From the NCBI RefSeq assembly GCF_000715075.1, contig NC_134087.1, positions 108,725,161 to 108,789,160 of the forward strand: 64,000 bases of DNA, written 5' to 3'. This DNA comes from Nicotiana tabacum. Taxonomy: Eukaryota; Streptophyta; Magnoliopsida; Solanales; Solanaceae. The notes under the pieces are model-generated. The model worked only from the letters and a program-made list of their open reading frames with translations. It had not been told where the DNA came from and did not search any database. Shown here one piece after another: positions 1-10,975 of the stretch. The position numbers and the translations under genes were made by a program. Every line of letters begins with the position of its first letter. Position 1 is the first letter of the stretch.

Positions 1-444
1 GGCTCAACCCTAGTATGGGTAATTGATGGGTGTTGCCATCTAGTGTTAGATTGACTATGGGTGTTTGCTATTTGGGTTGATTTTATGTTTTAATCTAGAA
101 TTGGTGGTTGCAAACACTGATTCAAGCTTTGTGGGTTTAACTCTTCTTGAGAAAGAGAGTCTATGACCCCAAAATTGACCCAACAAGGAATTGGGATGGA
201 CTCATGAGAAATGATAGTCCCAATTAATGGGTTAAACCTCGAGAGAGTAATTACCCTACTTGAACCCTAGTTGCTTGGTCTAATTTGCCTACCCATTTGG
301 TCTCGAGAGAGTCAATTGGACAAAATCAATCTCTCTACAGAGAGGTGTGGGAGTGGATAAAATTGTGCAACGGTTGTAGCATAAGCCCCAATTATGTCAA
401 TCGAACCTTAGTAACATCTACCCGTCAATTAGCCACCTAGGTAG
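1..444. other. unassigned flank, possibly retroelement-derived
   Basis: No coding frame is visible. The stretch holds two copies of CTCGAGAGAG (about 238-247 and 302-311) and several short lines resembling the long LTR or untranslated leader of Athila-type elements, but I cannot delimit an element. It ends where the TGTCACGACC terminus of the next LTR begins, so it is the DNA flanking Chromo-1. Confidence 0.4.
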
Positions 445-2752
445 TGTCACGACCCTAGTGCCCGTCTTCCCATTAGATACAACTTAGCAATATTCTCGTA
501 GCGTAATTTAGTGTTAATCAATAGTTTTACAAAAATAGTTATAATTTGAAAACCCAAAAATGTTTGAAGTGCCATTAGGAGTACAAACACATCTCTAGGA
601 TAGACAGACAATCCAACTCCACTACTAGCTCCCTGAGGAATTCGATCCCGACGCTCGTAGCGGGTAAAAGCTAGTGCGACCTGTTGTGGACCGACCTACA
701 TCCATTTAAAGATGCAACGCCCCCGGTAAAAGGGACATTAGTCGAATAGTACTAGTATGTATAACGAAACACTACCTCAAATAGAATGAACAATAATGCA
801 AGTAAGAGCAATCAGAATATCAGTTAAAGCATTAAACATTTACCAAACATCAAACAAGGGATAAGATAAGTTTCCAATTAAATTTCCATATTTAAATCGG
901 GGAAGACTTTAGTACCAATATGCCACTATTCACCATTTCGATCTCAATTCCCAATACAATCACCACTATGTGTACGGTATGGCGTCCGATCACGACCTGA
1001 ACGGTTAAGCCATCTCATATGAGACATCAACCACAATCACGATTTCGATTACAGTTCTCCAATAAAGTCACTACCATGTGTACGGCATGGCATCCGATCA
1101 CGACCCGATCGGCTAGGTCATCTCATAAGAGACATCAACCACAATTATAATTTCAACTATAATTTCCAATAAAGTCACCACCATGTGCACGGCATGGCGT
1201 CCGATCACGACCCGATCGGCTAGGCCATATCATAAGAGACATCAACCACAATTATATTATTTCACTTGGCATGTTGGCCGCATCCCATATTACACATTTC
1301 ATGTTTCCCTTTTAGTATTCCTCGCTTTGTATCTCATATTTCGTATTTTGCTTTCAACAATCATCATAAATTTCCAACAAGGAATTTCTTTTCATAACAT
1401 TTAATCACACATGTGAGCAACTGAAAGTTTTAGGTACATTGAGATTTCTTACAGAATTGTCATTAGCTTTCGTTTGAAACACAACTTCATATCAAGTCAT
1501 TTAAACATGCAACCTATACTTTGAACACGTTATTCAAATAAGAGTATAACATAACAAGAGCATTTAAATTGTATATTGAACATGGATATCTTTTGGCACA
1601 AGCTTATTCGGAATGTTCAACTTACAGTGAGCAACTCGGAACTTACATGGATATTGTGGGGTTCAATTCTAGGAGAAAAGTTTAGCCATACATACCTCAA
1701 TTGAGCTTCTTCAAACTCTAAAATATTCCAGAATTTCTCAGCAACTTCAATCTATTTTAGAAATATAACAAATTGAACCAAAATTAGGAATATGATCATG
1801 GTTCTAGCTTATTTGTGCATTTTATCAAACACTAGGTGTGCATTATGGCTCCAAGGTCCTCCTATGGTGGATTCCATCATCCCAAACCCATTATCTACCA
1901 TTCTTAGCTCAACAATCTTCTTACACCCTTTGATAACACATGCATGCAAGATGAACAACTCCCATGCCCAAAATTATCTTACTAATTACCCAATTCTAGA
2001 TAAAATTCAAAATTGAGGGTTAGGGTGTAGAATCTTACTTTTAGGATGAAGACCTTGTGGGTTTTCCTTGTTAATCTCCCAATATTAGAGCAATAATTGA
2101 AGAACAATTGTTGGGAACACTTTCCCACTCTAGGGCACTCTCTCACTCTAAAATATATTAGGTTTTAGCTCAAGAAATGGTACATTGCTTCTATTTAACG
2201 AAATGGAGGTCGAGTTATAAAAAAACAAATTTGCACAGCCGCGGCACATTGGGCACCTCGTGGGGAGGCGCGGTAGTGAAAAATGTGCCTAGAAACGAAA
2301 TTTTGAAGTGTTCTGGAAATCCCCACAGGCCCACCGCATGGAGCGCCGTGGTAGTGTAAAATTCTGCCAGCTTTTGGTAATTTGGTCATAAATTATTGTA
2401 GGAGTGTCCAAATGACAAACGGTTTGAAGCATTAGAAACTAGACTCGAAGATCTTTCATTTGATAGGTTGTTCATCACATAAATACTTATATATGTAGAT
2501 ATGCTCATCCAAAGTTGGGTCTTATGTGTACTAATTTGGAACTTTAGTCTATTATGAAATTTCCAACTTGCCTTGGACTTAGGCCTCTCCTTAGACCCCA
2601 CATCACTTATAATATGCCTCGTACATTTATTATCATATCCAATTGATATCCATCATATTAATAGCCCTCATCTGCATACAAAGTAATATAACTAGCACAC
2701 GTCAACTTTCTTAATAACGCTTAAGTACTTCGAATTTTTTAGGGGTGATACA
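445..2752 (-). repeat. Chromo-1 3' LTR (Tekay-like chromovirus, minus strand)
   Basis: Read on the minus strand, the LTR starts TGTATCACCCC at 2752 and ends GGGTCGTGACA at 445, so it has TG...CA ends and is about 2.3 kb. Its start is preceded by a purine-rich tract (rc of 2753-2765) and by the integrase/chromodomain remnant at 3105-4231. It contains three tandem copies of a roughly 108-bp unit and a degraded version of the CAGTAC/GTACTG region seen in the sister LTRs (about 718-765). No second LTR of this copy is in the window, because its 5' half is cut off at 35603. Confidence 0.75.
957..1255. repeat. three tandem copies of a ~108-bp unit inside the Chromo-1 LTR
   Basis: Units begin near 961, 1068 and 1177. 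Each carries the lines ATGTG(T/C)ACGG(T/C)ATGGC and CCGATCACGACC followed by CATCTCAT and GAGACATCAACCACAAT. The third copy is partial. Other chromoviral LTRs in the window carry tandem arrays of unrelated sequence in a similar part of the LTR. Confidence 0.8.
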
Positions 2753-2769
2753 TTCTCCCCCACTCAGGA

Positions 2770-2787
2770 TCATTCGTCCTCGAATGA
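2770..2787 (-). other. AGGA-loop hairpin upstream of Chromo-1 3' LTR
   Basis: On the minus strand a 7-bp stem (TCATTCG paired with CGAATGA) closes an AGGA loop. It lies 17 nt before the LTR start, just upstream of the purine-rich tract. The same structure occurs near 10956, 23425, 25550 and 47361. Confidence 0.7.
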
Positions 2788-3104
2788 GAAGTAGAGTTGA
2801 CCCCAACACTGAACATAACTTAACTATTTTCTCACACACCTCAAGCTCCTTAATTTTTGACTATCTCTCGAATTTTTCAGAAATTTCGGCAGAGTTTCCC
2901 TTGTAACTGGGCCTATCCACCTGCCAGAGAACCCCAGAAAGACATACCTACAACATATACATAATCCAATGACGTAACATAACACCAAAACAACACCAAA
3001 AATGGCCTCATAAACAACATATAACTAGAAAGGAACACCTTTAACATCAACTGTACAAGTGAGACAAAATTCATAGGCGATAATTTCCTAGAAAGATTAC
3101 ATAG

Positions 3105-4231
3105 TTATTCAAACAAATAAGGACACTTTTTCTTCATCTCTTCCTCGGCCTCCCAAGTAGTTTCTTCAACCTGTTGATTCCATCACAGCACTTTTACGGA
3201 GAAAATTTCTTTGTTTCTCAATTTTTGGACTTGCCCATCAAGAATGGAAACTGGAATTTCTTCATAGGTCAGTTCTTCATTAACCTCAATAGTCTTAACT
3301 GGCACAATAAGCGATGTATCTCTGATTACCTTCTTCAACATAGACACATGAAATACCGGGTGCACTAATGACATCTCAGGTGGTAGGTCCAGCTTGTACG
3401 CCACCTGGCCAATCCTCTGAATGATTTTGTACGGTCTGACATACCTCGGGCTCAATTTCCCCTTTTTACCAAATCACATTACACCTTTCATGGGGGAAAC
3501 CTTCAAGAATACCCAATCATCTTCTTTGAACTCCAAATCCATGCGACGAACATCCTAATAGGACTTTGGATGACTCTGAGCAATTTTCAACCGCTCCTTA
3601 ATAATTTTGACCTTCTCCATAGCCTGATGCACAAGGTCAGGTCCTATCACTTCAGCTTCCCCAATCTCGAATCACCCAATGGGAGATCTACATCTCCTAC
3701 CATATAAAGCCTCGAATGGTGCCATCTGAATACTAACATGATAGTTGTTGTTGTAAGCAAATTCTATGAGTGGCAAATGGTCATCCCAGCTACCCTTGAA
3801 GTAAAGAACACAAGCACGCAACATATCCTCTAGTGTCTGAATAGTCTGCTCTGTCTGCCCGTCGGTCTGTGGATGAAAGGCTGTACTAAGATTCACCTGA
3901 GTTCCCAAACCTTGCTGAAATTTCTTCCAAAAATTAGCTGTGAACTGTGCCCCTCGATCAGAAAAGATAGAAATGGGAGTGCCATGCAACCTGACTATTT
4001 TCTTGGTATACAACTGAGCATACTATTCCGCTATGTCGGTAGATTTAATTGACAAAAAGTGTGCTGATTTCGTGAGTCGATCCATAATTACCCAAATTGA
4101 GTCAAACTTGCACGGAGTGCACAGTAGTCCCACCACAAAGTCCATGTTAATTATATTCTACTTCCACAATGGAATTTCTATGTTTTGTGCCAACCCACCG
4201 TGCCTTTGATGCTCGGCCTTCACTTGCTGAC
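3105..4231 (-). pseudogene. Chromo-1 pol remnant: integrase core, C-terminal domain and chromodomain
   Basis: The minus strand encodes the end of a Ty3/gypsy polyprotein. The integrase core at 4013-3672 shows [10 protein letters not shown] (second catalytic Asp), [10 protein letters not shown] (catalytic Glu) and FAYNNNYH. The stretch at 3455-3183 shows [15 protein letters not shown] and HPVFHVSML motifs of the C-terminal domain. A chromodomain-like tail with TTWEAEEEM ends at a TAA at 3105-3107. Stops and shifts break the frame (for example around 3470 and 3560). The frame is then cut at 4231 by Chromo-2 and continues at 35118-35603. Integrase would insert element cDNA; the chromodomain is thought to steer it to heterochromatin. 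Not functional here. Confidence 0.85.
4227..4231. repeat. target-site duplication of Chromo-2 (left copy)
   Basis: CTGAC directly precedes the Chromo-2 5' LTR; CTAAC (35118-35122) directly follows its 3' LTR. One transition separates the copies. Joining the flanks restores the reading of the Chromo-1 integrase zinc-binding region (CPNC followed by QQVKAEHQ), which supports the assignment. Confidence 0.8.
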
Positions 4232-6069
4232 TGTTATATCTCAAGTTTCGTACGTTAAAGTTTCGTCTTCAGTTAATCGACGTAGACTCGGGGATAAGAT
4301 TATCTTGAGGTTAACGTATTTATGCTACTAAAAACAAGAGATAAATAAGTATCATGAAGGTTAAAGGGCACACGAATTAAAAAAAATGAGTTTCGTTGAA
4401 AGTGACCAATTTGGGATAAAATACGGGTCGAGCGACAATACCCGATAATTATGAACTAGTACCATGCAAGGTATCATATGACCATAGTAGTATAATGTAT
4501 AAAGTATATTAAAAATGAATAGTATTTTTAGGTAATTTGAGACAATTTTTTAATTATACGGGTAATTATTTAATTACCGGATAACGGGATATTACCTAGT
4601 TAATTATTAAAATATGAGATAAAGATTAATCCCCCCACAAAAAAACGTGGCAAAAGGTCATAAATTAAGGGAATGATTCTTGGTCATTCCATGACTATGT
4701 GGTTATCCAAGGATAATTAGAATTTCACAAGTAAGACTTAATTACAAGTCTTGTCCATTTTATTTGGACAAAAGAACCAAACGTCCATAATCCAAAAGTA
4801 AGAATCATATATATACTTTTCTTGGTTCAAGACTTCAAGAACAGAAGCTAAAATTCAATCCAATTTTGCGGTTCTAAATCCAATCCACGAAGATTTCCAA
4901 CGAGAATTGTTAGAATCGTAGTAACGTAAAATTTTGCGGTTCTAAAAGAGTAAGGTGCAATTTTCAAGAATATTATACGGAGTTTTCCCTACTCCAGGTA
5001 TGTTAAGGTTATCCCTTCTTTCTCTTTGGCATGATCCAAGTTATACAGAAGAAATGAGCAAACACACAGTTTTCATAAACGACTCTATTCATAGAGTTAC
5101 CAAGGGTCTCTGTGTTCTTGATTTTCCCATGTGACATATTATTATATTTTCTGTTCATGAGTCTCAAAATAATACGCAGTTGATAAATTTTATCCGAAAA
5201 GAATATTGAGATTTTAAACATATTTTCATGCATTTTATTCATGTATGCATGTACATTGACCCATGACCAGACGACGTTTTATATGTGTATTTATATGTAT
5301 ATATTTATGTATATGGGATATGGGAAAAAGGTTACGGCGTTATATATGCACCACCACCTGATCAGTTGGTATATGTTGATGATGTTGTCCAAAGTGGCCG
5401 AGACGATATGATGGGATGCCCTCAGTGGCTTGATGATGTTATGTACACCTGTACATATGCATGAAACGACACTTATATGCACGTGCATGACATTATAAAT
5501 GTTTCAGAATTTACAAGTTATTCAGATTTACAGATGGATTTCTTTATTCCATGTTTCATCTATGTCTTTTACGTACTAATTTTCATGCCTTACATACTCA
5601 GTACATATTTCATACTGATGCCCTATTTCACGGGGTCTGTGTTTCATGCCTGCGGGTGCAAGTAGGCAAGCTGACGGTGCCCCTTATTAGGATCCTTGAT
5701 CAGCGAGAGTTAGCGTGAGATTTTGGTACGATACGCTTGTATACATATATGGGTATGATGTGGCTCAGTCCCGTCTTTGTACAATTGTATTTCTATTAGA
5801 GATCTGTAGACAGTTATTTATAGTTGGATAGTACATGGCCTTATCGGCTTTCAGTTTTGGGTATATAGTTGTCTATCGCGGCCTTGTTGGCTCGCCCACT
5901 ATAACCCGCACGTATACGTATATATATCTTTTGGACATGTTTCCTTCATGTGTGTTATTCTCGTAATTTAGCATACGTTAATCAGGTTTATAGCTTAGAC
6001 GCATGCTTAGGGGTGTTTGACAGGTAGGACTCAGGCACCCGTCGCGACCCTTCGATTTGGATCGTGATA
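4232..6069 (+). repeat. Chromo-2 5' LTR
   Basis: The LTR starts TGTTATATCTC and ends GATCGTGATA just before the primer site. The expected final CA has decayed to TA; the 3' LTR still ends TGACA. It is 1.84 kb long. A TATA-like CATATATATAC at 4806-4816 is a plausible U3 promoter. The hairpin-forming CAGTAC...ATACTG line lies at 5598-5618. The matching 3' LTR is split into 23461-24703, 29363-29452 and 34571-35117. Confidence 0.85.
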
Positions 6070-6073
6070 AAAG

Positions 6074-6085
6074 TGGTATCAGAGT
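6074..6085 (+). other. Chromo-2 primer-binding site and leader
   Basis: TGGTATCAGAGT, one base from the usual plant initiator-methionine tRNA complement, lies a few bases after the LTR. The following leader to about 6190 is closely similar to the LARD-1 leader (rc of 14195-14319). Confidence 0.8.
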
Positions 6086-6259
6086 AGTTCTGTCCTAGGG
6101 TTGTCTATAGACCGTGTCTAGTAGAGTCTTGTTTATGGGTGTGTTGTGTACCACACTTGTGCATAGGAGGCTAAAAGACATATAGGATGTTATCCTTTCT
6201 TCTTATCTTAGATCGTGCAATATAAGAATTCATGTTCCTAATGATATGTTATAATTTCA

Positions 6260-7590
6260 GTGATGCCTCCAAAGACTATAGCCGCCCAGAAGGGAAAGTC
6301 CGTGGCTGGTGAGACTACTAGTCGAGCGCCACGAGTTACTAGGGCTCAGGAAGAGTCTCATAGTGAGATTCCATCTAAGACTTCACATACCCCGCCCTTT
6401 CTAGAAGAGTTCCGAGGGGCACCAGCTCCAGCGCCCACCCCTGTACGTCCAACTCCTCAGCCAGATGCACCAGGTCAGGAGATGAGAGATGTTATTAACT
6501 CGAATAGTAGTTGCACAAGCTCGGCATTAGGAAGTAGGTATTGGTCATGCAGATAGGTCTGTCAGTGCGAGGGTTCGTGACTTCATTAATTTAGACCCTC
6601 CGGTATTCACTGGTTAAATCCAAATGAGGACCCTCAGGTATTTATTGATAGGATGCAGAGGACGTTAAGGGTAGTGAAGACCACTGTGACTGAGTCAGTT
6701 GAGCTAGCTTCCTATAGGCTCTAATATGTTGCAGTTAATTGGTATGAGTCTTGGGAATTTCCCAGAGGTGAGGATGCCCCTCCAGCAGTATGACAGGAGT
6801 TTACAGAAGCTTTTTTTCATCATTATCTGCGACCAGAGCTTAGAAGGGCTAGAGTTGATAAGTTTTTGACCCTTCGGTAGGGTAACATGAGTATTTGGGA
6901 GTACAGTCTTCAATTTGATTCATTGGCTAGGTATGCTCCCACTATTGTATCAAGATGGAGGATCGGGTTCATCGGTTCATGATGGGATTAGAGCCACACT
7001 AGCTTACGATTGTATGCTGGTCTCACTTCAGCCAGACATGGATATTTCTCATATTCAGGCGTATGCTCAGGGTGTAGAGGAGCGTAAGTAGAAACAGAGG
7101 GCTTGTCATGAGCATGATAGGGCCCAGAATAAAAGAGCAAGGTCTTCGGGTCCTTCTGGTGAGTTTCGTGGTGGTCAGAGACAACAGTACCCGAGGTATC
7201 CAGCCCAGCCATTGGCTAGTGCCCTCCTCAATTTGGCGGTAAGAGATTTGATCGTTCCACATATTCAGAGTCTAGTTAGAATTTCAAGGCCTCAAGTTCT
7301 CAGTATAGGGGTGAGTCAAGTTAGATGAGGCCGCCCTTGCCACGATGTGCTCAGTGTGGTAAGCAGCATGGCAGGCAGTGCCGTATAGGATTGGGTGTTC
7401 ATTATACTTGTGGTTATCTGGGCCACGTTATGAGGGATTGTCCGACGAGAGGTGATGCAAGCATAGCTCGGCCAACATAATTTGTAGCTGGTTCATCATC
7501 ATCAGTACGCCCCCTTGGGCAAGGTCCACAAGCACTAATGGGTCGTGGTAGAGGTAGAGGCAGAGCATCTAGTTTGAGCAGTCCCCAAAA
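6260..7590 (+). pseudogene. Chromo-2 gag (decayed)
   Basis: Translation from the ATG at 6260 gives a basic, Pro-rich N-terminus (98 codons to a stop at 6556). In shifted frames it then gives the capsid region with DFINLDPPVFTG, DRMQRTLRV and the line EYSLQFDSLARYAP near 6900. A nucleocapsid segment follows at about 7340-7450, with CAQCGKQHGRQC and a second knuckle HYTCGYLGHVMRDC in which the first Cys is lost. Several in-frame stops are present (for example near 6720, 6790, 6880 and 7330). Gag would form the virus-like particle. This copy cannot make a full protein. Confidence 0.8.
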
Positions 7591-8135
7591 CCGCATTTAT
7601 GTGTTGGTAGGACGACAGGATCAGGGGTCATCGCCTGATGTTGTTACATGTATATTATCAGTCTCCACATATGATCTATATGCACTGATTGACCTAGGTT
7701 CCACCTTATCATACGTTACTCCGTTGGTTGCTAGTAAGTTTGGAATAACACCTGAAGTGGTTAAACCTTTTGAGGTGTTTACACCTATTGGGGACTCAGC
7801 GAGTATATAGGGGATGTATAATAGTAGTTCATGGTTGACCTACCGTAGCAGACCTAATCGAGTTAGATATGGTAGAATTTGATGTTATAATGTGTATGGA
7901 TTTTTTGGCTTCTTGTCATACCAAAGTTGATTTGTAAAGCAAAGATAGTCTGATTTCAATCTCCGGGGGAGCATATTTTGGAGTGGAAAGGTAATACGGA
8001 GTCGCCGAGAGGTAGATTTATTTCCTATATCAAGGCAAGGAAGATGATCAGTAAGGGCTGTATTTATCACTTAGTTCGGGTTCAGGATATGGAAGTAGAG
8101 TCACCAACCATTAATCCATCCCGGTGGTTAATGAG
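7591..8135 (+). pseudogene. Chromo-2 protease and start of RT (decayed, cut by LARD-1)
   Basis: At 7590-7810 the frame reads IYVLVGRQDQ...YALIDLGSTLSYV. This is the retropepsin active-site region; the plant Tekay form is ALID.GST, here with Leu at the variable position. A stop follows at 7808. The RT leader resumes near 7975 with LEWKGN, GRFISYIKARKMI and CIYHLVRVQD. It is interrupted at 8135 by LARD-1 and continues at 17409 with EFPDEFSGLPPEREIEF. Confidence 0.8.
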
Positions 8136-8799
8136 TGTCATGCCCTGAACCTGTGGGCGAGACTGGCACTCAGTGCCTCACCTATCCTTGCGTACCAACT
8201 TGCAATTAAGGAACTCTGAACATATCATGTCATACTTTGGCCATAGGCCACATTGCAAGAACTGCAAATGCTGACTAAATGTCAATATATAATTGGGCCG
8301 ATAAGGCCGTCATAACTATTATAGCTGACAAACCAACCAAATATACATACAAGGTCTGCAAGCCCAACATATTGTACTAACTGACATGATATGTCTACAA
8401 GCCTCTGCTGATGGAGGTACTGTGATCGGAACAACTCCCCGACCTACTCATAACTTATATACATATATATACAAGATGTACATAAGGCTCTAGACCTGGA
8501 AACTCCGAAAGGCATGGAGTTCGATCAAGCTGAACTCGGGTAACACTTATTGAAGAGGCCTACCCGTCTGTCTGTCTGACCTGGACGCATAAAATACAGC
8601 GCCCCCAGAAAAGGGACGTCAGTACGAAATAATGTACTGAGTATGTAAGGCAATATACTGAAAATTGAAACTGAACTGATAATATAATAACTTCAAGTAG
8701 CTGGAAGTCAAAGATAATCTAAAGATATACTTACCTGCTGATACTGACTCAACTCTCTCAATATAGTAAATAAAATAGTTGTCCGGCCCTATAAGGCTC

Positions 8800-8801
<2 letters not shown>

Positions 8802-8849
<48 letters not shown>
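8802..8849. repeat. TA microsatellite in LARD-1 3' LTR
   Basis: An uninterrupted run of about 24 TA units. The right LTR has only a short TA run at the matching place (about 15291-15306), so the run expanded or contracted after insertion. Confidence 0.9.
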
Positions 8850-8853
<4 letters not shown>

Positions 8854-8865
8854 TGCTTTGTCGTA

Positions 8866-9080
8866 GTAGGCTCGCTCATACGCGCTCGGCCATACTAGGC
8901 TCTATATCTCGGCCATGCTGGGCTCGCTTATACGCGCTCGGCCACAGTAGGCTCGGTATATATATAACTGCTCTACCATAGTAGGCTCGCTCATAGGCGC
9001 TCGGTCATACTAGGCTCTGTATCTCAACCAACTGGGCTCGCTCATAAGCGCTCGGCCATAGTAGGCTCGGTCTATAACTT
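8866..9080. repeat. GCTCGGCCA / AGTAGGCTCG tandem array in LARD-1 LTR
   Basis: Repeated lines such as GTAGGCTCGCTCATA, GCGCTCGGCCA and CTAGGCTCTGTATCTC alternate several times. The right LTR carries the matching array at about 15318-15532. Confidence 0.8.
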
Positions 9081-10955
9081 ACCATCTGATCAGAGGTTGC
9101 CCAATAGGGGCCTACCCATCGATTATAGCTCGATGGTAATGAAAATACTTTTAATACTGTATATATGTAAATTCTCTGCTCTCTTGACTGGAAGAAGAAA
9201 ATACTCAATTGAATATGAAGTCCCGATAAGAATAATATTATAACTTACAAAACAAGGAAAATATACAGCAAAATGTACGTAAATTTGCCGCATCTCTGGA
9301 TTAACATTACTTTATGCTTTAATTTACTGAAAGAATAATGTCTGACGCTCCGTCCCATTAAAAGGAAAGAGACTATCGAAATAAAGTTGGTGAACTTACA
9401 AATATGTAAGATAACAAATTTGAAGATACTTAATTGATCTCCTCTTTTTGGTTATAAAATTTAATAGTTCATAAACTTTTGTCTAACCTCTTTTCCTTTT
9501 TACTAATCCTTTTTTTAGTACTTTTATCTAACCTCTTTTTCCTTTTTTTACTAATCCTCTTTTTTAGTACCTATTAATGAGTAATTAATATTTGAGCACG
9601 TAAACAATATGAGTTTCTTTTTAAAAGAAGATATTATTAAATAAATTTTATCAACTTACGTATTTTCTAAGACCCATAAATAGACGATAGAATAATAACA
9701 CATATGGAAATTCAAGAACATAGACATCTCTAATACTCATATGAGTAAGGTCATTTATGAAAGTTGTGCATTTGCTCGTTTCGTTTATATCGTATGGATC
9801 ATGCCAAAAGAAAGGAGGTATAGCCTTAACATACCTGAGTCGATTCTCTTGACAATCCTCTAACACACGTTAATTGTGACAATAAGCATCCATTACTGTG
9901 TTGAAAGTGACTATATCTAGCTAACAACCTTCCATACTCATAAGCCCAAACATTCTCGATTCGTACTCTGAATATCACTACATTTTGAGTACATATCAAT
10001 TAAAGAATGGCCAACTTAGATATTCCATCCTGCACCACATATACGACATTTTTGTGTACTTGTTCCCAGTAGCTAGGCTAGAGAACTTTGCACCATCCAA
10101 AACGTTCTTACTTGGAGATTCATTCTTACTTATAAGGCTTCATCTCCTTATAAGTACTCACATATTCTTCAATTAAGTAATTACATGAAAAATATGATAA
10201 CATGGCCATCCAAGCAATAATATTTCTTTGAGACCATGCACGACAATTTGGTTATGAGTTTGCTTTCCTTGCTCTATTGCTTTGAAATTGCTGTAGAGTT
10301 GAAGTAAATGGCTTAAAAGGCTTCTTAAGAATGGTCTCACGTTGGGTGCTAGCACAAAATGAAGATTTCTTGTAGAAGCTCCATACTCTCATCTATTTGC
10401 CACATAATCCAAATGACATATGAGTCATTTATTAGGGGTGGGTTTGCTGCCACATTAGGGAAGGGTTGGGCTTATCCAAAATTATCCACTTAATTTATTA
10501 ATTAATTTGTTAATCTCCCATTAACCAATAATTATCCAATTATCCATATAATTAGGAATTATCTCAAATTACTTATAATATTGCTCACTTTTAGCAAACT
10601 TTATATACCTTACTATCATGGTCATGGGGTACCTTGTATGGCACAAGTCCATAAATACCGGGTATTATAGCTTGGACTGTATTTTATCCCAAAATACCAA
10701 ACCTCGGCGAAACTCATTTTTTTCGATTTGCTTACCCTCTCACATTCACAAATTTACTTATCCCTTGTTTGAAATAGCGTGATACTTATAATCCCAAAAT
10801 AAATCTCATTTCCGAACTTATGTCGATTAACTTACAAAGAAACTTCAATGTGCGAAAATGCAGAACGTAACATCTCATTTACGATCTGATATTAATTTAC
10901 TTGTGGCGTACTTTCACGTATGAAAACATGGGGTGTAACATCATTCCCCCTTTGG

Positions 10956-10975
10956 AACATTCGTCCCCGAATGTT
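10956..10975 (-). other. GGGA-loop hairpin upstream of LARD-1 3' LTR
   Basis: On the minus strand AACATTCG pairs with CGAATGTT (8 bp) around GGGA. It is 15 nt from the LTR start, with the purine tract AAAGGGGGAATGA in between. It is present although LARD-1 codes for nothing, so it is not a by-product of coding conservation. Confidence 0.75.

Larger units (their letters stand above)
8136..10940 (-). repeat. LARD-1 3' LTR
   Basis: 2.8 kb, closely similar to 14320-17408. It holds a long TA run at about 8802-8849, a GCTCGGCCA-type tandem array (8866-9080) and one copy of the CAGTAC/GTACTG hairpin (8619-8640). Small frames of 60-71 codons repeated in both LTRs (near 9651-9866 and 9985-10176) are shared only because the LTRs are duplicates. 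I do not call them genes. Confidence 0.85.

Noticed and set aside
9651..10355. Short frames repeated in both LARD-1 LTRs (near 9651, 9985, 10173 and 16123, 16456, 16644)
   Set aside because: They recur because LTRs are duplicates; no domain, and frames differ at several codons without a coding pattern.
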